Positions 10,277 through 20,453 of a stretch of DNA of 64,000 nucleotides are shown here, piece by piece. The notes under the pieces are model-generated. The model was given only the letters and a program-made list of their open reading frames with translations. It did no database searches and was not told the DNA's origin. The position numbers were made by a program, and so were the translations under genes. Each line of letters begins with the position of its first letter. The first letter of the stretch is position 1. The stretch comes from Parasutterella excrementihominis YIT 11859 (GTDB lineage Bacteria > Pseudomonadota > Gammaproteobacteria > Burkholderiales > Burkholderiaceae_F): positions 1 through 64,000 of the forward strand of contig NZ_GL883695.1 of assembly GCF_000205025.1 (NCBI RefSeq), in the 5' to 3' direction.

Positions 10277-11553
10277 TGGCGATTGAAAAGATTCAGGCAA
10301 TTCGCGGCATGAGCGACATGCTGCCGGAAGATGCCCCTCTTTGGCACTTCTTTGAAAAAGAAGCTTCCTCTCTGGCGAAACTTTACGGTTATCAGCACAT
10401 TCGTACTCCGATCGTCGAACAGACTCGTCTGTTTAAACGCGGTATCGGCGAAGTGACTGATATCGTTGAAAAGGAAATGTATTCCTTCGTCGATTCCTTA
10501 AACGGCGACGAGCTTTCTCTGCGTCCGGAAAACACGGCCTCTGTCGTACGTGCCTGTATTGAACACAATCTTCTTTATGAAGGACCGAAGCGTCTTTGGT
10601 ACATGGGCCCGATGTTCCGTCACGAACGCCCCCAGAGAGGACGTTATCGTCAGTTCCATCAGTTCGGCATGGAAGCCATGGGTTTCAAAGGCCCGGATAC
10701 GGATGCCGAACAGCTGCTGATGCTTAACCGCCTCTGGAAGCGCCTCGGAATTGCTCCGGTTCGCCTTGAACTCAACTGCTTAGGCCAGCTTGAAGACCGC
10801 AAAGCCTATAGAGAAGTATTGATCCAATACTTCGAGGCTCACAAAGATATTCTGGACGAAGACGCTTCTCGTCGTCTTTATTCCAACCCGCTGCGCATTC
10901 TCGACACCAAGAACCCCGACATGCAGGACTTGGTCAATAATGCGCCGAAGCTCTATGACTCCTTAGGCGAAGAATCTAAACAGTTCCTTGCAGACCTGGA
11001 AGCAATTTTGAAAGCCGAAGGTATCGACTATGTTGTCAATCCGAGACTGGTCCGCGGTTTGGACTATTACAACCTCACGGTCTTTGAATGGGTGACCGAT
11101 AAACTCGGTGCTCAGGGCACAATCTGCGGGGGCGGCCGCTACGACCCGCTCATCGGAATGCTGGGCGGACGCGATGCTCCGGCCTGCGGTTTTGCCATGG
11201 GCATTGAACGCGTGCTTGAACTCATGAAGGAATGCGGCGTTAAGCCCGAATCCAGAGAATGCGACGTTTACGTCGTTTGGGACAAGGCGCTTTACCTTAA
11301 CGCACTGTCTGCAGCTGAAAGACTCAGAGATGCTGATATCGCGACGATCATCCACAGCGGCAGCATGAAGTTCGGCAACCAGATGAAGCGCGCCGATGCT
11401 TCAGGAGCTCTTTATGCATTGGTGATCGGAGCCGACGAAGCGGCGGCCGGAAAGGTCGGCCTCAAAGCACTTCGTGAAAACCTTGAAGGTTACGGTGAAC
11501 AGAAGACGCTTACGATCGACGAAGCGGTCTCGTTACTCGGCCAGCACGTTTAA
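10276..11553 (+). CDS. hisS: Histidyl-tRNA synthetase
   Basis: 425 aa class II synthetase. Motif 2 is seen in [18 protein letters not shown], the HisA signature in RLVRGLDYY, and the C-terminal anticodon-binding domain from about residue 330. It charges tRNA-His in the cytoplasm. Its one-base overlap with ispG implies coupled translation. A terminator follows. Confidence 0.97.
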   Translation: MAIEKIQAIRGMSDMLPEDAPLWHFFEKEASSLAKLYGYQHIRTPIVEQTRLFKRGIGEVTDIVEKEMYSFVDSLNGDELSLRPENTASVVRACIEHNLLYEGPKRLWYMGPMFRHERPQRGRYRQFHQFGMEAMGFKGPDTDAEQLLMLNRLWKRLGIAPVRLELNCLGQLEDRKAYREVLIQYFEAHKDILDEDASRRLYSNPLRILDTKNPDMQDLVNNAPKLYDSLGEESKQFLADLEAILKAEGIDYVVNPRLVRGLDYYNLTVFEWVTDKLGAQGTICGGGRYDPLIGMLGGRDAPACGFAMGIERVLELMKECGVKPESRECDVYVVWDKALYLNALSAAERLRDADIATIIHSGSMKFGNQMKRADASGALYALVIGADEAAAGKVGLKALRENLEGYGEQKTLTIDEAVSLLGQHV

Positions 11554-11597
11554 AAAGAAGAGGGAACCGGCGTCCCCTTACGTTTACTTCTTTTTTT
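11554..11597 (+). terminator. Intrinsic terminator after hisS
   Basis: AAAGAAG and CTTCTTT form an outer stem around GGGA/TCCC, followed by a T-run. It may be partial, because the yfgM gene follows in the same direction. Confidence 0.6.
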
Positions 11598-11642
11598 AGA
11601 AATTGAATTTAGAACCTTTAAATAGACCGGGAGATACATTAC

Positions 11643-12278
11643 ATGGCCTATGACTTAGAAGAACAAGAGTCCCTTGCCGAGATTAAGGCTTGGTGGGAGA
11701 AATGGGGTAACTTAATTTTGACCGTCGTGACGGTCGCCTGCTTATGCGCCGCCGGTTTTCAGGGCTGGCGCTGGTATCAGATGAAAGAATCGACGGATGC
11801 CGGTGTTCTGTACGCACAGATGATTCAGGCAAGCAATATGAAGGATGAGGCTCGCGTTCAGGCAATCGCCGGCCGTCTGCACGAAAGCTATGCTTCGACG
11901 ACGTACGCCGGAATGGGGGCTCTGCTTGCTGCGCATAATGCGGAAACCGCCGGTAAGTATGCCGAAGCAGAAAAAGCACTCAAGTGGATCGTTGATTCCG
12001 ACAAGTATCCCGAACTCAAGCCGCTCGCTTCTGTCCGTCTGGCTGGTGTTTATCTTGATGAAGGCAAATATGATCAGGGCCTGACTGTTCTCAATGCAGT
12101 TAAAGACGCTAAAGGCGAAGAAGTTCCTGTTTATGACCGTATGGGCGACCTCTATCTCGCCAAAGGCGATGTTGCCGCTGCTCGTAAAAGCTGGGAAGAC
12201 GCCTTGCGTCATGCGCCTATGACCAATCCGCTGGTCGGCGTCATCGAAATCAAATTAAATTCTTTACCCAAGGAATAA
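11643..12278 (+). CDS. YfgM-like periplasmic TPR membrane protein
   Basis: 211 aa. Short cytoplasmic N-terminus, one membrane anchor (about residues 22-42), then helical TPR-like repeats. E. coli YfgM is a Sec-translocon ancillary factor working with PpiD, and its gene sits between hisS and bamB, as here. Assigned from architecture and position more than from motifs. Confidence 0.88.
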   Translation: MAYDLEEQESLAEIKAWWEKWGNLILTVVTVACLCAAGFQGWRWYQMKESTDAGVLYAQMIQASNMKDEARVQAIAGRLHESYASTTYAGMGALLAAHNAETAGKYAEAEKALKWIVDSDKYPELKPLASVRLAGVYLDEGKYDQGLTVLNAVKDAKGEEVPVYDRMGDLYLAKGDVAAARKSWEDALRHAPMTNPLVGVIEIKLNSLPKE

Positions 12279-12281
12279 TTC

Positions 12282-13397
12282 ATGAGTACAAAACTCAAGA
12301 TTGCGGCCGCAGTCGCTGCAGCAGTTCTGCTTTCGGCTTGTTCCAGTCCTAAACATGAACCCATGCCGCTGGTGAAATTTACACCGAGCATGGAAGTCAC
12401 CGAGGTTTGGTCCAAAGGACTTTCCTCTGCCGAAGGCTTCTTAGTTCCCGCGGTATATGACGATATGGTGTTTGCAGCCGGCGGAAAGACGCTGACTCGT
12501 TTAAATGCCAGGACTGGTGAAACCGAATGGTCCGTTTCTTTTAACAGCCCGATTACCGGGGGTGTCGGCTCTGACGGCTACGTTACAGCTGTCGGTCTTT
12601 GGGACGGCAATCTGGAAGTTGTGGATGCCGAAGGCAAGGTCAGCTGGGAAAAGAAACTGACAACGGAGCTGGCTTCTCCTCCCGTGGTTTCTCACGGCCT
12701 AGTGATCGCCCGCACGATGGATACCCGAGTCTCTGCTTTTGAAGCTTCCTCCGGCGAACTGCAGTGGACTTATCAGAGAAGTCAGCCCGCTTTGACGGTC
12801 CGTTTACCCACAAGAATGCTGGCTCATGATAACTTTTTGTTAGTCGGACAGCCGAACGGCCATATCGTGATTTTGGATATTGCCTCCGGAAAACCGATGT
12901 TTGAATTCCAAGTCGCCCAAGCGAAAGGCGTGACCGAAGTCGAACGTTTGGTTGACGTTGTCGGGGCGCCGGCCTTCAGCGACAACTTAGTTTGCGCCGC
13001 CGCCTTCCAGGGCGCTGTAACTTGTGTGGACAGCACCAACGGACAGACGAGATGGACGCAAAAGATTGATGCCGTCGCAGGTCCTGCCATTGACGAAGAC
13101 AACGTTTATGCCGTCAGCGTCAACGGAGAAGTCCAGGCCTTCTACCGCGAAAGCGGAGAACAGCGCTGGTCCAATAAGACCATGCTCTACCGCGGACTTT
13201 CCGCGCCGGTCGTATTCCCGGGCGCCGTGGCTGTCGGTGATGAAGACGGTTATGTTCATTTCCTTTCGCCGAGAACCGGTGAAGAAATGGCGCGTGTTCG
13301 TTTGAGCGGTCCGATCGTAACGCAGGCACAGCCTTTTAGTGCAGGCGCTATTTTCCAAACCAGTAAAGGCGACGTTGCTTATTTGTCGAATAGATAA
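12282..13397 (+). CDS. bamB: Outer-membrane assembly lipoprotein BamB
   Basis: 371 aa. Lipobox LLSAC (Cys20) and a beta-propeller of PQQ-like blades with recurring W and G-rich strands (for example [13 protein letters not shown]). BamB scaffolds the BAM complex that inserts outer-membrane beta-barrels. Context yfgM-bamB-der is conserved across beta- and gammaproteobacteria. It starts three bases after yfgM. Confidence 0.94.
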   Translation: MSTKLKIAAAVAAAVLLSACSSPKHEPMPLVKFTPSMEVTEVWSKGLSSAEGFLVPAVYDDMVFAAGGKTLTRLNARTGETEWSVSFNSPITGGVGSDGYVTAVGLWDGNLEVVDAEGKVSWEKKLTTELASPPVVSHGLVIARTMDTRVSAFEASSGELQWTYQRSQPALTVRLPTRMLAHDNFLLVGQPNGHIVILDIASGKPMFEFQVAQAKGVTEVERLVDVVGAPAFSDNLVCAAAFQGAVTCVDSTNGQTRWTQKIDAVAGPAIDEDNVYAVSVNGEVQAFYRESGEQRWSNKTMLYRGLSAPVVFPGAVAVGDEDGYVHFLSPRTGEEMARVRLSGPIVTQAQPFSAGAIFQTSKGDVAYLSNR

Positions 13398-13402
13398 GAA
13401 TT

Positions 13403-14734
13403 ATGGTTCCAGTCATTGCGCTTGTTGGTCGTCCGAATGTCGGAAAGTCGACCTTGTTTAATCGCCTGACGCGTTCGAGAGACGCTTTAGTGGCAGACTT
13501 CCCGGGTCTGACCCGAGATCGTCATTACGGCGACGGTCGTATCGGCGATAAACCTTACTTAGTCATCGATACGGGCGGTTTTGAACCGATCCGCACCGAA
13601 GGCATCGTCAAAGAGATGACCGGACAGGCGCAGTTGGCGATTACCGAATCTGACGTCGTCTTGTTCTTAGTGGACGGACGCGCCGGCTTAACGCCGCAGG
13701 ATCAGCGAATTGCCCAGAATTTGCGCGAGTCCGGTAAGAAGACCTATCTCGTCGTCAATAAGGCCGAAGGTTTAACGGAAACGGCTAAGGCCGAGTTCTA
13801 TGAACTGGCCTTGGGCGAGCCTTACACCATCTCCGCCGCCCACGGCGAAGGGGTCAAAGCCTTGATGGACCTTGTTTTGGAACCTTTCCCGACCGAAAAG
13901 GAAATCGATGAGGAAGAGGATTTCAAACATAAGATTAAAGTTGCCATTGCGGGCCGTCCGAACGCAGGCAAGAGCACGCTGATCAATGCTCTGATCGGTG
14001 AAGATCGTCTGATTGCTTTTGACATGCCCGGAACCACTCGCGATGCGATCGAGGTCGAGTTCCAATATAAAGATCGTGATTACACCCTGATCGATACCGC
14101 CGGCCTTCGCCGTAAAGGCAAAGTGTTTGAGGCAATCGAAAAGTTCTCTGTGATTAAAACGCTTCAGGCAATCGAAAGCTCCAACGTGGTTGTGCTTCTT
14201 CTCGATGCGCACGCCGGTATTGCCGAACAGGATGCCAACATTGCGGGCTACATTCTCGAAAGCGGTCGTGCCTTGGTGGTCGGTGTCAACAAGTGGGACA
14301 GCTTGGACGATTACGAAAGACGCCGCGTGAAGGAAGAACTTGAACGCAAGCTGCACTTCCTGCGCTGGGCCAAGATTGTTTATATCTCCGCGTTGGAAAA
14401 ACGCGGTCTGCATCACCTGCTCAACGCAGTCAACGATGCCCATACCGCTGCGTTTATGAAGCTCTCTACACCGAAGCTGACACGCGCTTTGATCGAAGCC
14501 ACGACTCGTCAGCTGCCGCCGAGAGCCGGCGGAGGACGTCCGAAGATGAGATATGCACACCAGGGCGGTCAGAATCCTCCCGTTATCGTGGTTCACGGAA
14601 ACGCGCTTCAGGATGTTCCGGAAAGCTACCGTCGATATCTGGAAGGCTGGTTCAGAGATAAATTCAAACTCGAGGGCACACCGCTCCGAATCGAATTTAG
14701 AACGAACAAGAATCCCTACGCCCAAAAGGCCTAA
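13403..14734 (+). CDS. der: Ribosome biogenesis GTPase Der (EngA)
   Basis: 443 aa with two GTPase domains in tandem: P-loops GRPNVGKST (residues 8-16) and GRPNAGKST (about 188-196), plus a C-terminal KH-like domain. This doubled layout is unique to Der, which works in 50S subunit maturation. A terminator follows. Confidence 0.97.
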   Translation: MVPVIALVGRPNVGKSTLFNRLTRSRDALVADFPGLTRDRHYGDGRIGDKPYLVIDTGGFEPIRTEGIVKEMTGQAQLAITESDVVLFLVDGRAGLTPQDQRIAQNLRESGKKTYLVVNKAEGLTETAKAEFYELALGEPYTISAAHGEGVKALMDLVLEPFPTEKEIDEEEDFKHKIKVAIAGRPNAGKSTLINALIGEDRLIAFDMPGTTRDAIEVEFQYKDRDYTLIDTAGLRRKGKVFEAIEKFSVIKTLQAIESSNVVVLLLDAHAGIAEQDANIAGYILESGRALVVGVNKWDSLDDYERRRVKEELERKLHFLRWAKIVYISALEKRGLHHLLNAVNDAHTAAFMKLSTPKLTRALIEATTRQLPPRAGGGRPKMRYAHQGGQNPPVIVVHGNALQDVPESYRRYLEGWFRDKFKLEGTPLRIEFRTNKNPYAQKA

Positions 14735-14740
14735 TCGAAG

Positions 14741-14767
14741 AATTCCCGCCGAGTGCGGGAATTTTTA
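14741..14767 (+). terminator. Intrinsic terminator after der
   Basis: AATTCCCGC (14741-14749) and GCGGGAATT (14755-14763) form a perfect stem with a five-base loop, followed by TTTAT. Confidence 0.85.
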
Positions 14768-15053
14768 TAAGGAGCCGCGATTGAAGGACGCTGCCCGTTC
14801 TGTGCCTCAAATAAGCATTAACAATGATCTTTCCTGACGGCATTTACAGCTAAAATAGTTACTGTAGTAAGAGAATCTGCTGCGGAAACACAGCTCCACA
14901 AGGGGGTTGTCGCCCAACAAGAGTCCTTCGATCATAGAAGTGCAGAAGAATTAAATGTGCGCCCAAAATGATTAATACAAAGAACAATTTCGGTGTGCCG
15001 CAGCTAGAATTTATTCAGATTTATGAGCGGAAATTTCCGTTTGGAGAAAAACA
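14768..15053. other. Intergenic region upstream of hfq, no gene seen
   Basis: No supported reading frame. It should hold the promoter of hfq-hflX. A short palindrome CGGAAATTTCCG (15028-15039) lies just before the hfq ribosome site (GGAG at 15043) and could affect initiation. I could not fix a -35/-10 pair. Confidence 0.4.
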
Positions 15054-15305
15054 ATGACAAAAGGGCAATTGTTACAAGACCCATTCTTAAACAGTCTTCG
15101 TAAGGGACGTATCCCTGTTTCCATCTATTTGGTGAACGGTATCAAACTGCAGGGACAGATCGAATCTTTCGACCAGTATGTCGTTCTGCTTCGCAACACC
15201 GTAACTCAGATGGTTTATAAACACGCTATTAGCACTGTTGTTCCGGCTCGCGCCGTACCGCTGGGCAATGAACAGCAGGGAACTGAAGAAGCAGAAACCG
15301 TATAG
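15054..15305 (+). CDS. hfq: RNA chaperone Hfq
   Basis: 83 aa. Sm1 motif region [19 protein letters not shown] and [19 protein letters not shown], then Sm2 core YKHAIST. Hfq forms a hexamer that pairs small RNAs with mRNAs. The tail is short, as in other betaproteobacteria. Its TAG stop shares a base with the GTG start of hflX. Confidence 0.97.
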   Translation: MTKGQLLQDPFLNSLRKGRIPVSIYLVNGIKLQGQIESFDQYVVLLRNTVTQMVYKHAISTVVPARAVPLGNEQQGTEEAETV

Positions 15306-16468
15306 TGGATTATCAATATCAAAAGGGAGACGAGACACCCGGAAAGGTGTGGCTCGTCTCTGTCATTGTGGGCCGCGAAATTCATCGAGACGCGGCACTT
15401 GAATTATCAGAATTAGCGACATCCTGCGGCTTCCAAGTTGCAGGTCTGACTGAAGCAAAACGCGATCGTCCGGACCCTAAAACTTTCCTCGGAAGCGGCA
15501 AAATCGAAGAAATTAAAAGTGAAGCGCTTGCTAACGGGGCAAAGGCGCTGATTTTTGATGTCGCTTTATCTCCCGCGCAGCAGCGCAACATCGAAAAAGC
15601 CGTCGGAATTGAAGTCCTTGATCGGACCAATCTGATTCTGGAAATTTTCCGCCAAAGGGCAAAGACCAGAGAAGGCCGCCTGCAGGTCGAACTTGCTCGA
15701 CTGACTCACTTGTCGACACGTTTGGTCAGAGGCTGGACGCACTTGGAACGCCAGAGAGGCGGTTTGTCCAAGACCGGCGGTCCTGGTGAAAAGCAGATCG
15801 AACTTGACCGTCGAATGATCGCGACGCGCGTCAAAGCGTTAAGAGAACAGCTTAAGAAACTTGAGCGCCAACGCAATACTCAGCGCAAATCTCGTCAAAG
15901 AGGCGAGGTGCTGACTGTCGCACTGGTCGGCTATACCAATGCTGGTAAGTCAACGCTCTTTAATCGTCTGACTCGAGGCGGTGTTTACGCGGCCGACCAG
16001 TTGTTTGCAACGTTGGATACGACCGCCCGCAGATGCTTTGTCGGCGGAGATGTGGAAGTCGTCTTAAGTGACACCGTGGGCTTTATCCGCGGATTGCCGC
16101 ACCAGCTGATCGAGGCTTTTAAATCGACACTGGACGAAGCGGCCCAGGCAGACCTTCTGCTCCATGTCGTCGACTCCTCGACGCCGGCCAGAGAAGAACA
16201 GATGACGGAAGTCAATAAAGTCTTAGAAGAAATCGGCGCTAAAGATATTCCGCAGCTGCTGGTTTTCAATAAGATCGACCTGGAAGGCAGGAGTCCGTTT
16301 ATCACTTGTGCCGAGGACGGAACGCCGAAAGCTGTCGGTATCAGCGCCGCAAACGGTGAGGGCATCGATCTTCTCAAAGACGCCATTCGTCAAATAGCAG
16401 AAAAAGAGCCGGAAGAGCCCCAAGAGGCTCCCGATAATGAGGACTGGCTCGCTGAATTTGAGCGGTAA
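15305..16468 (+). CDS. hflX: Ribosome-associated GTPase HflX
   Basis: 387 aa, GTG start inside the hfq stop. N-terminal HflX domain with nucleotide-binding and coiled-coil parts (to about residue 190; GGPGEKQIELDRR), then a G domain with P-loop GYTNAGKST and DTVGFIRGLPHQL. HflX splits stalled ribosomes under stress. The hfq-hflX-hflK-hflC order is standard. Confidence 0.96.
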   Translation: MDYQYQKGDETPGKVWLVSVIVGREIHRDAALELSELATSCGFQVAGLTEAKRDRPDPKTFLGSGKIEEIKSEALANGAKALIFDVALSPAQQRNIEKAVGIEVLDRTNLILEIFRQRAKTREGRLQVELARLTHLSTRLVRGWTHLERQRGGLSKTGGPGEKQIELDRRMIATRVKALREQLKKLERQRNTQRKSRQRGEVLTVALVGYTNAGKSTLFNRLTRGGVYAADQLFATLDTTARRCFVGGDVEVVLSDTVGFIRGLPHQLIEAFKSTLDEAAQADLLLHVVDSSTPAREEQMTEVNKVLEEIGAKDIPQLLVFNKIDLEGRSPFITCAEDGTPKAVGISAANGEGIDLLKDAIRQIAEKEPEEPQEAPDNEDWLAEFER

Positions 16469-16643
16469 TTCCTTCGGGGCCTTCTTTGAAAAAGATCGGC
16501 CGCGATTAGCTCTTTGTTAAATGTAATAAGTCTTTAATCTTAAAAATATTATTATTTTTCAAGTGCTAAAATTCTCTGCTCTCTTGTCTAACTCACTCGG
16601 ACAAGTTCCCTATGTCCTGTGATTTTTAAGGAAATATTCGACA

Positions 16644-18143
16644 ATGTCGCTTAATGACCCCCGTTGGGGCCGAAAAGGCTCGGAGGATGATTCCTCCCAG
16701 AAAGAAAACGAAATCAAAGAGCCTCCCAAAGAGACTGATGAAGAACCGAGAAAAGCTGAACCGAGCAAAAACGAAATGCCCGGACGCTTTGCTCAGAACA
16801 ACAATGACGGAGATTTAGAAGAGCTTTGGAAACAGTTCAACGATCGTCTGAACTCGATGTTGGGCACCAAAGGCAATCAAAATCGCAATGCTCAGAAAGA
16901 AGAGCCGTCAGCTTCTTCTCAGACACAAAATCAGAAAAACGAAGACTACGACTTCGACGAACCCCCGTTGCGCAAAGACCACGAATTCAAAAATCAGCAG
17001 AATTCGTTCGGCAATGGCGGCGGCAATGGAAACGGCGGCGGAAACTCTTTCCCGCAGTTTAAAGTTCCGTCTTCATTCTCCGGCGGAATGGCTGTTTCCG
17101 CCATTGTTATCGCTTTGGCCGCTTGGCTCGCTTCCGGTTTCTACATTGTTCCGGAAGGTCAGAACGGCGTCGTGACGACTTTCGGCCGCTACACCGAAAG
17201 TACCAACGCCGGTTTCCGCTGGCACCTGCCTTATCCGATTCAGGACGTTGCTTTGGTCGACGTTTCTTCCGTCCGTAAGGCTGAAATCGGTTTGAGAGGC
17301 GGTACACAGCGTCTTAAAGAAGCGCTCATGCTGACCGACGACGAGAACATTGTTGACGTGATGTTCAATGTTCAGTATCGAATTAAGCAGGGCAACGGCG
17401 CTGAAGAGTTCTTGTTCCGCACCCGCGATCCGATGGGTGCAGTTGTTCAGACTGCCGAGTCCGCCATGCGCGAAGTGGTCGGCCGCAAGAAGATGGACAG
17501 CGTTTTGTTCGAGTCCAAGCAGGAAATTGCAGAAGAAGTTAAAAAGCTGATGCAGGAAATGCTGGACCGCTACCACTCAGGTATTCAGGTTCTGTCCGTC
17601 GCCATTCAGAATGCTCAGCCGCCTGAACAAGTTCAGGCCGCTTTCAATGATGCCGTTAAGGCCGGTCAGGACCGAGAACGCCAGATTAATGAAGGAGAGG
17701 CTTACGCCAACGATGTTGTGCCTAAGGCCCGCGGTCTGGCAGAACGACTTCGTCAGGAGGCTGAAGCTTACAAGTCTCGTGTTGTCTCTCAAGCCGAAGG
17801 TGACGCAAACCGCTTCAATCAGGTCTACGCACAGTATGAGAAAGCTCCGAAGGTGACCCGCGACCGTATGTACGTGGACACCATGCAGCAGATCTTCAAC
17901 AACACGACCAAGGTAATGGTTGACAATAAGTCTTCCAATAACCTGTTGTACCTGCCGTTGGATCAGTTGGCTAAACGAGCTGCTCCGGCACCGGCGCCTG
18001 CAGCTGCGGCCGCACCTGTGCAGCCGAACGTTCCTGCTTCATCTGCCCAGCAGACGCATAATCTGCCCGGCGGAGATCAGCCGCCTTTAACACCGGACGC
18101 GAGTCAGCCTACTTCCCGTCTTTTATCCCGCACTTTGAGATAA
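16644..18143 (+). CDS. hflK: HflK, FtsH modulator subunit
   Basis: 499 aa. Long charged, Gly/Asn-rich cytoplasmic N-terminus (about residues 1-145), one membrane helix (about 150-170), then a band-7/SPFH domain (IVPEGQNGVVTTFGRY onward) and a Pro/Ala-rich tail. HflK and HflC form the periplasmic cage that regulates FtsH. At 499 aa it is longer than the roughly 420 aa E. coli protein because of the N-terminal extension and the tail. Confidence 0.94.
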   Translation: MSLNDPRWGRKGSEDDSSQKENEIKEPPKETDEEPRKAEPSKNEMPGRFAQNNNDGDLEELWKQFNDRLNSMLGTKGNQNRNAQKEEPSASSQTQNQKNEDYDFDEPPLRKDHEFKNQQNSFGNGGGNGNGGGNSFPQFKVPSSFSGGMAVSAIVIALAAWLASGFYIVPEGQNGVVTTFGRYTESTNAGFRWHLPYPIQDVALVDVSSVRKAEIGLRGGTQRLKEALMLTDDENIVDVMFNVQYRIKQGNGAEEFLFRTRDPMGAVVQTAESAMREVVGRKKMDSVLFESKQEIAEEVKKLMQEMLDRYHSGIQVLSVAIQNAQPPEQVQAAFNDAVKAGQDRERQINEGEAYANDVVPKARGLAERLRQEAEAYKSRVVSQAEGDANRFNQVYAQYEKAPKVTRDRMYVDTMQQIFNNTTKVMVDNKSSNNLLYLPLDQLAKRAAPAPAPAAAAAPVQPNVPASSAQQTHNLPGGDQPPLTPDASQPTSRLLSRTLR

Positions 18144-18153
18144 GGACAGAAAG

Positions 18154-19047
18154 ATGAAAAAATTACTTTCCTTAGTTATTGTTATTCTTTTTGGCGCCTT
18201 GCTCGCGAGAACCTGCCTTTACACGGTCAACGAGCGTGAGTACGCCTTAGTCTTCATGCTCGGTGAATTAAAGAGCGTTGTTTCTACACCGGGTCTGCAT
18301 GTCAAACTGCCGTCACCGCTTCAGAATGTTGTCTATTTGGACAAACGTATTCTCACAATCGACACGCCCGCAGCGGACTTGGTTCAAACCAGCGAGAAGA
18401 AGAACCTGATGATTGATTCCTATGTCAAGTGGCGTATCAATGATCCGCGCCGCTACTGGGTTTCCTTCCAGGGCAGCGAGCGCGCTGCGGACGACCGTAT
18501 GTCTGCGCTGCTTCGTGACGTGCTCAACCAGGTTGTAAACCGCCGCACGGTAAACGACATCACGTCCAGCGACAGAGCACGCGCAATGGCAGAAATCTCT
18601 GAAGCGCTCCAGAAGCGCGTTTCCGACTTAGGTATTGAAGTTGTTGACGTCCGACTCAAGCGAGTTGATTTCACACCGGAAATTTCTGAGTCTGTCTATC
18701 GCCGCATGGAAGCCGAACGTAAGCGCGTTGCCAGCGAAGAACGCTCCAAGGGTGCTGCTGAAGCCGAAAAGATCAAGGCTGACGCCGATCGTCAAAGAAC
18801 CGTTGTTTTGGCCGAAGCTTATCGTGACGCTCAGAACATTAAAGGTTCCGGCGACGCTCAAGCTAACGAACTTTACGCCAAAGCATTTAGCAAAGATCCG
18901 GAGTTTGCGAAGTTCTACCGTTCACTGGATGCTTATCGCCAGTCCTTCAATAAACCTCAGGACATGATGGTGGTGGATCCGAGCAGCGAATTCTTCGACT
19001 ATCTCAAGAATTCCCGCGGTGAAGCTCAAGCCAATAAACAACCATAA
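18154..19047 (+). CDS. hflC: HflC, FtsH modulator subunit
   Basis: 297 aa, ten bases after hflK. N-terminal membrane anchor (residues 4-22) and SPFH domain (VNEREYALVFMLGELKSVV) with the charged helix rich in Glu/Arg/Ala (about 185-235). Partner of HflK on the periplasmic face of FtsH. Length matches the family. Confidence 0.95.
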   Translation: MKKLLSLVIVILFGALLARTCLYTVNEREYALVFMLGELKSVVSTPGLHVKLPSPLQNVVYLDKRILTIDTPAADLVQTSEKKNLMIDSYVKWRINDPRRYWVSFQGSERAADDRMSALLRDVLNQVVNRRTVNDITSSDRARAMAEISEALQKRVSDLGIEVVDVRLKRVDFTPEISESVYRRMEAERKRVASEERSKGAAEAEKIKADADRQRTVVLAEAYRDAQNIKGSGDAQANELYAKAFSKDPEFAKFYRSLDAYRQSFNKPQDMMVVDPSSEFFDYLKNSRGEAQANKQP

Positions 19048-19066
19048 ATTTTTTGTGATCTAAATC

Positions 19067-19258
19067 ATGAAGGCCTTCTTGTACGTACTGGGTTTCTGCT
19101 TTGTACTTGAAGGCCTTTTACCTATGTTGGCTCCTGATTTATGGAAGCGCGCCGTGAGATTTATCTCACGATTTCCTAGCGAGAAAATCCGTTATATCGG
19201 GTTAGAAAGTGTAGTCTTAGGGCTGGTGCTCGTTTGGGCCGGTTCATTGCTTTTTTAG
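19067..19258 (+). CDS. DUF2065 family small membrane protein
   Basis: 63 aa with two hydrophobic segments (about 3-23 and 45-62) and the short basic loop between them typical of DUF2065 (YjeT-like) proteins, which lie after hflC in many genomes. Function unknown. Confidence 0.8.
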   Translation: MKAFLYVLGFCFVLEGLLPMLAPDLWKRAVRFISRFPSEKIRYIGLESVVLGLVLVWAGSLLF

Positions 19259-19269
19259 AAAGGATCTTT

Positions 19270-20436
19270 ATGTCAGTATGGCTGCTACCTGAAAATATCG
19301 CGGATATGCTTCCACGAGAGGCGAGGGCCATAGAGCATCTTAGAAGTTCTTTCCTAAAACTGGTGACAAGCCACGGTTTTGAAGTCGTCCGTCCTCCTCT
19401 GGTGGAGTACGTTGACTCTCTTCTGACAGGAACGGGCGGAGATCTGGATCTCAGAACTTTTAAAATCGTCGACCAGGTAACTGGAAAGACGATGGGCATC
19501 CGCGCCGATATGACGCCGCAGGTTGCTCGAATCGATGCTCACATTCTCAATCGTTCGGGTGTATCCCGCCTCTGCTATGTTGGAAGCGTTCTCCATGCAC
19601 GTCCTCTGCATCCTCTTGCTTCGCGCCAGCCGTACTTGGCCGGTGTTGAAATGTTCGGCTCTTCCAGTGTGGAAAGCGAACGTGAAGTGATCTGTTTGGG
19701 AATTGAGTCTCTGCGTCAATTCGGTCTTGAAAATATTTTCTTAGATTTAGGCCACACCGGTGTGGTCAAGGCAATTCTGGACAGTGATCCTGTAAGTGAA
19801 GTTGTTCAGGACCAAATTCTCTTTGCTTTGAGTCATAAGGACCGCTCTGCACTTGAGGAGCTCAGAGGTGTTCTTAAAGAGAAAACCGTTGATGATTTAA
19901 TTCGCCTGACGATGCTCTTCGGTTCGGAAGACGTTCTCAATCAAGTTATCGAAGAATTTTCCGATTATCCGGAAATTCCGGAAATTCTGGAAAGCGTCCG
20001 CAGACTCGGTCGTGAATCCGGCGCAGATATCGTCAGCTGTGATTTCGCTGACGTTGCCGGTTACAACTATCACACCGGCGTGACTTTCAGCGTCAATATT
20101 CCCGGCCGTTATCAGCCGATTCTGCGCGGCGGTCGTTACGATGATATCGGTGAGCGTTTCGGACGCAAACGTCCCGCGGTCGGTTTTACGTTATACCTGC
20201 GCGAGATTATCGCCGTGATGGACACAAAGCGTCCTTATGCGATCTTGGCGCCCAACAGGCTGGACGATGCCGCCCTGCAGTCCCGCATTCGTGAACTTCG
20301 CGAAAACGGCGACATCGTGATTGAAAAACTGCCTGAAGACAATGTTGCTTCGCTGGAAGAATCTTTCCGCTTGGATGAAGAATTAGTTTGTATCAATGGT
20401 GTTTGGACGGTAGCGGCCCGTACGTCGAACCGTTAA
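19270..20436 (+). CDS. hisZ: ATP phosphoribosyltransferase regulatory subunit HisZ
   Basis: 388 aa from the ATG at 19270, preceded by GAAAGGA; an earlier in-frame start would overlap the DUF2065 gene and is rejected. The fold is that of a class II histidyl-tRNA synthetase catalytic core (MGIRADMTPQVARID, GGRYDDIGERFG) with no anticodon-binding domain, as in HisZ. It supports short-form HisG in the first step of histidine synthesis. Context before purA is normal for Burkholderiales. Confidence 0.94.
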   Translation: MSVWLLPENIADMLPREARAIEHLRSSFLKLVTSHGFEVVRPPLVEYVDSLLTGTGGDLDLRTFKIVDQVTGKTMGIRADMTPQVARIDAHILNRSGVSRLCYVGSVLHARPLHPLASRQPYLAGVEMFGSSSVESEREVICLGIESLRQFGLENIFLDLGHTGVVKAILDSDPVSEVVQDQILFALSHKDRSALEELRGVLKEKTVDDLIRLTMLFGSEDVLNQVIEEFSDYPEIPEILESVRRLGRESGADIVSCDFADVAGYNYHTGVTFSVNIPGRYQPILRGGRYDDIGERFGRKRPAVGFTLYLREIIAVMDTKRPYAILAPNRLDDAALQSRIRELRENGDIVIEKLPEDNVASLEESFRLDEELVCINGVWTVAARTSNR

Positions 20437-20453
20437 TTTTTTAAGAGGATGAA

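Noticed and set aside
13772-14725. Long minus-strand frame opposite der
   Set aside because: Antisense shadow of a clear, conserved GTPase gene; no ribosome site or family.
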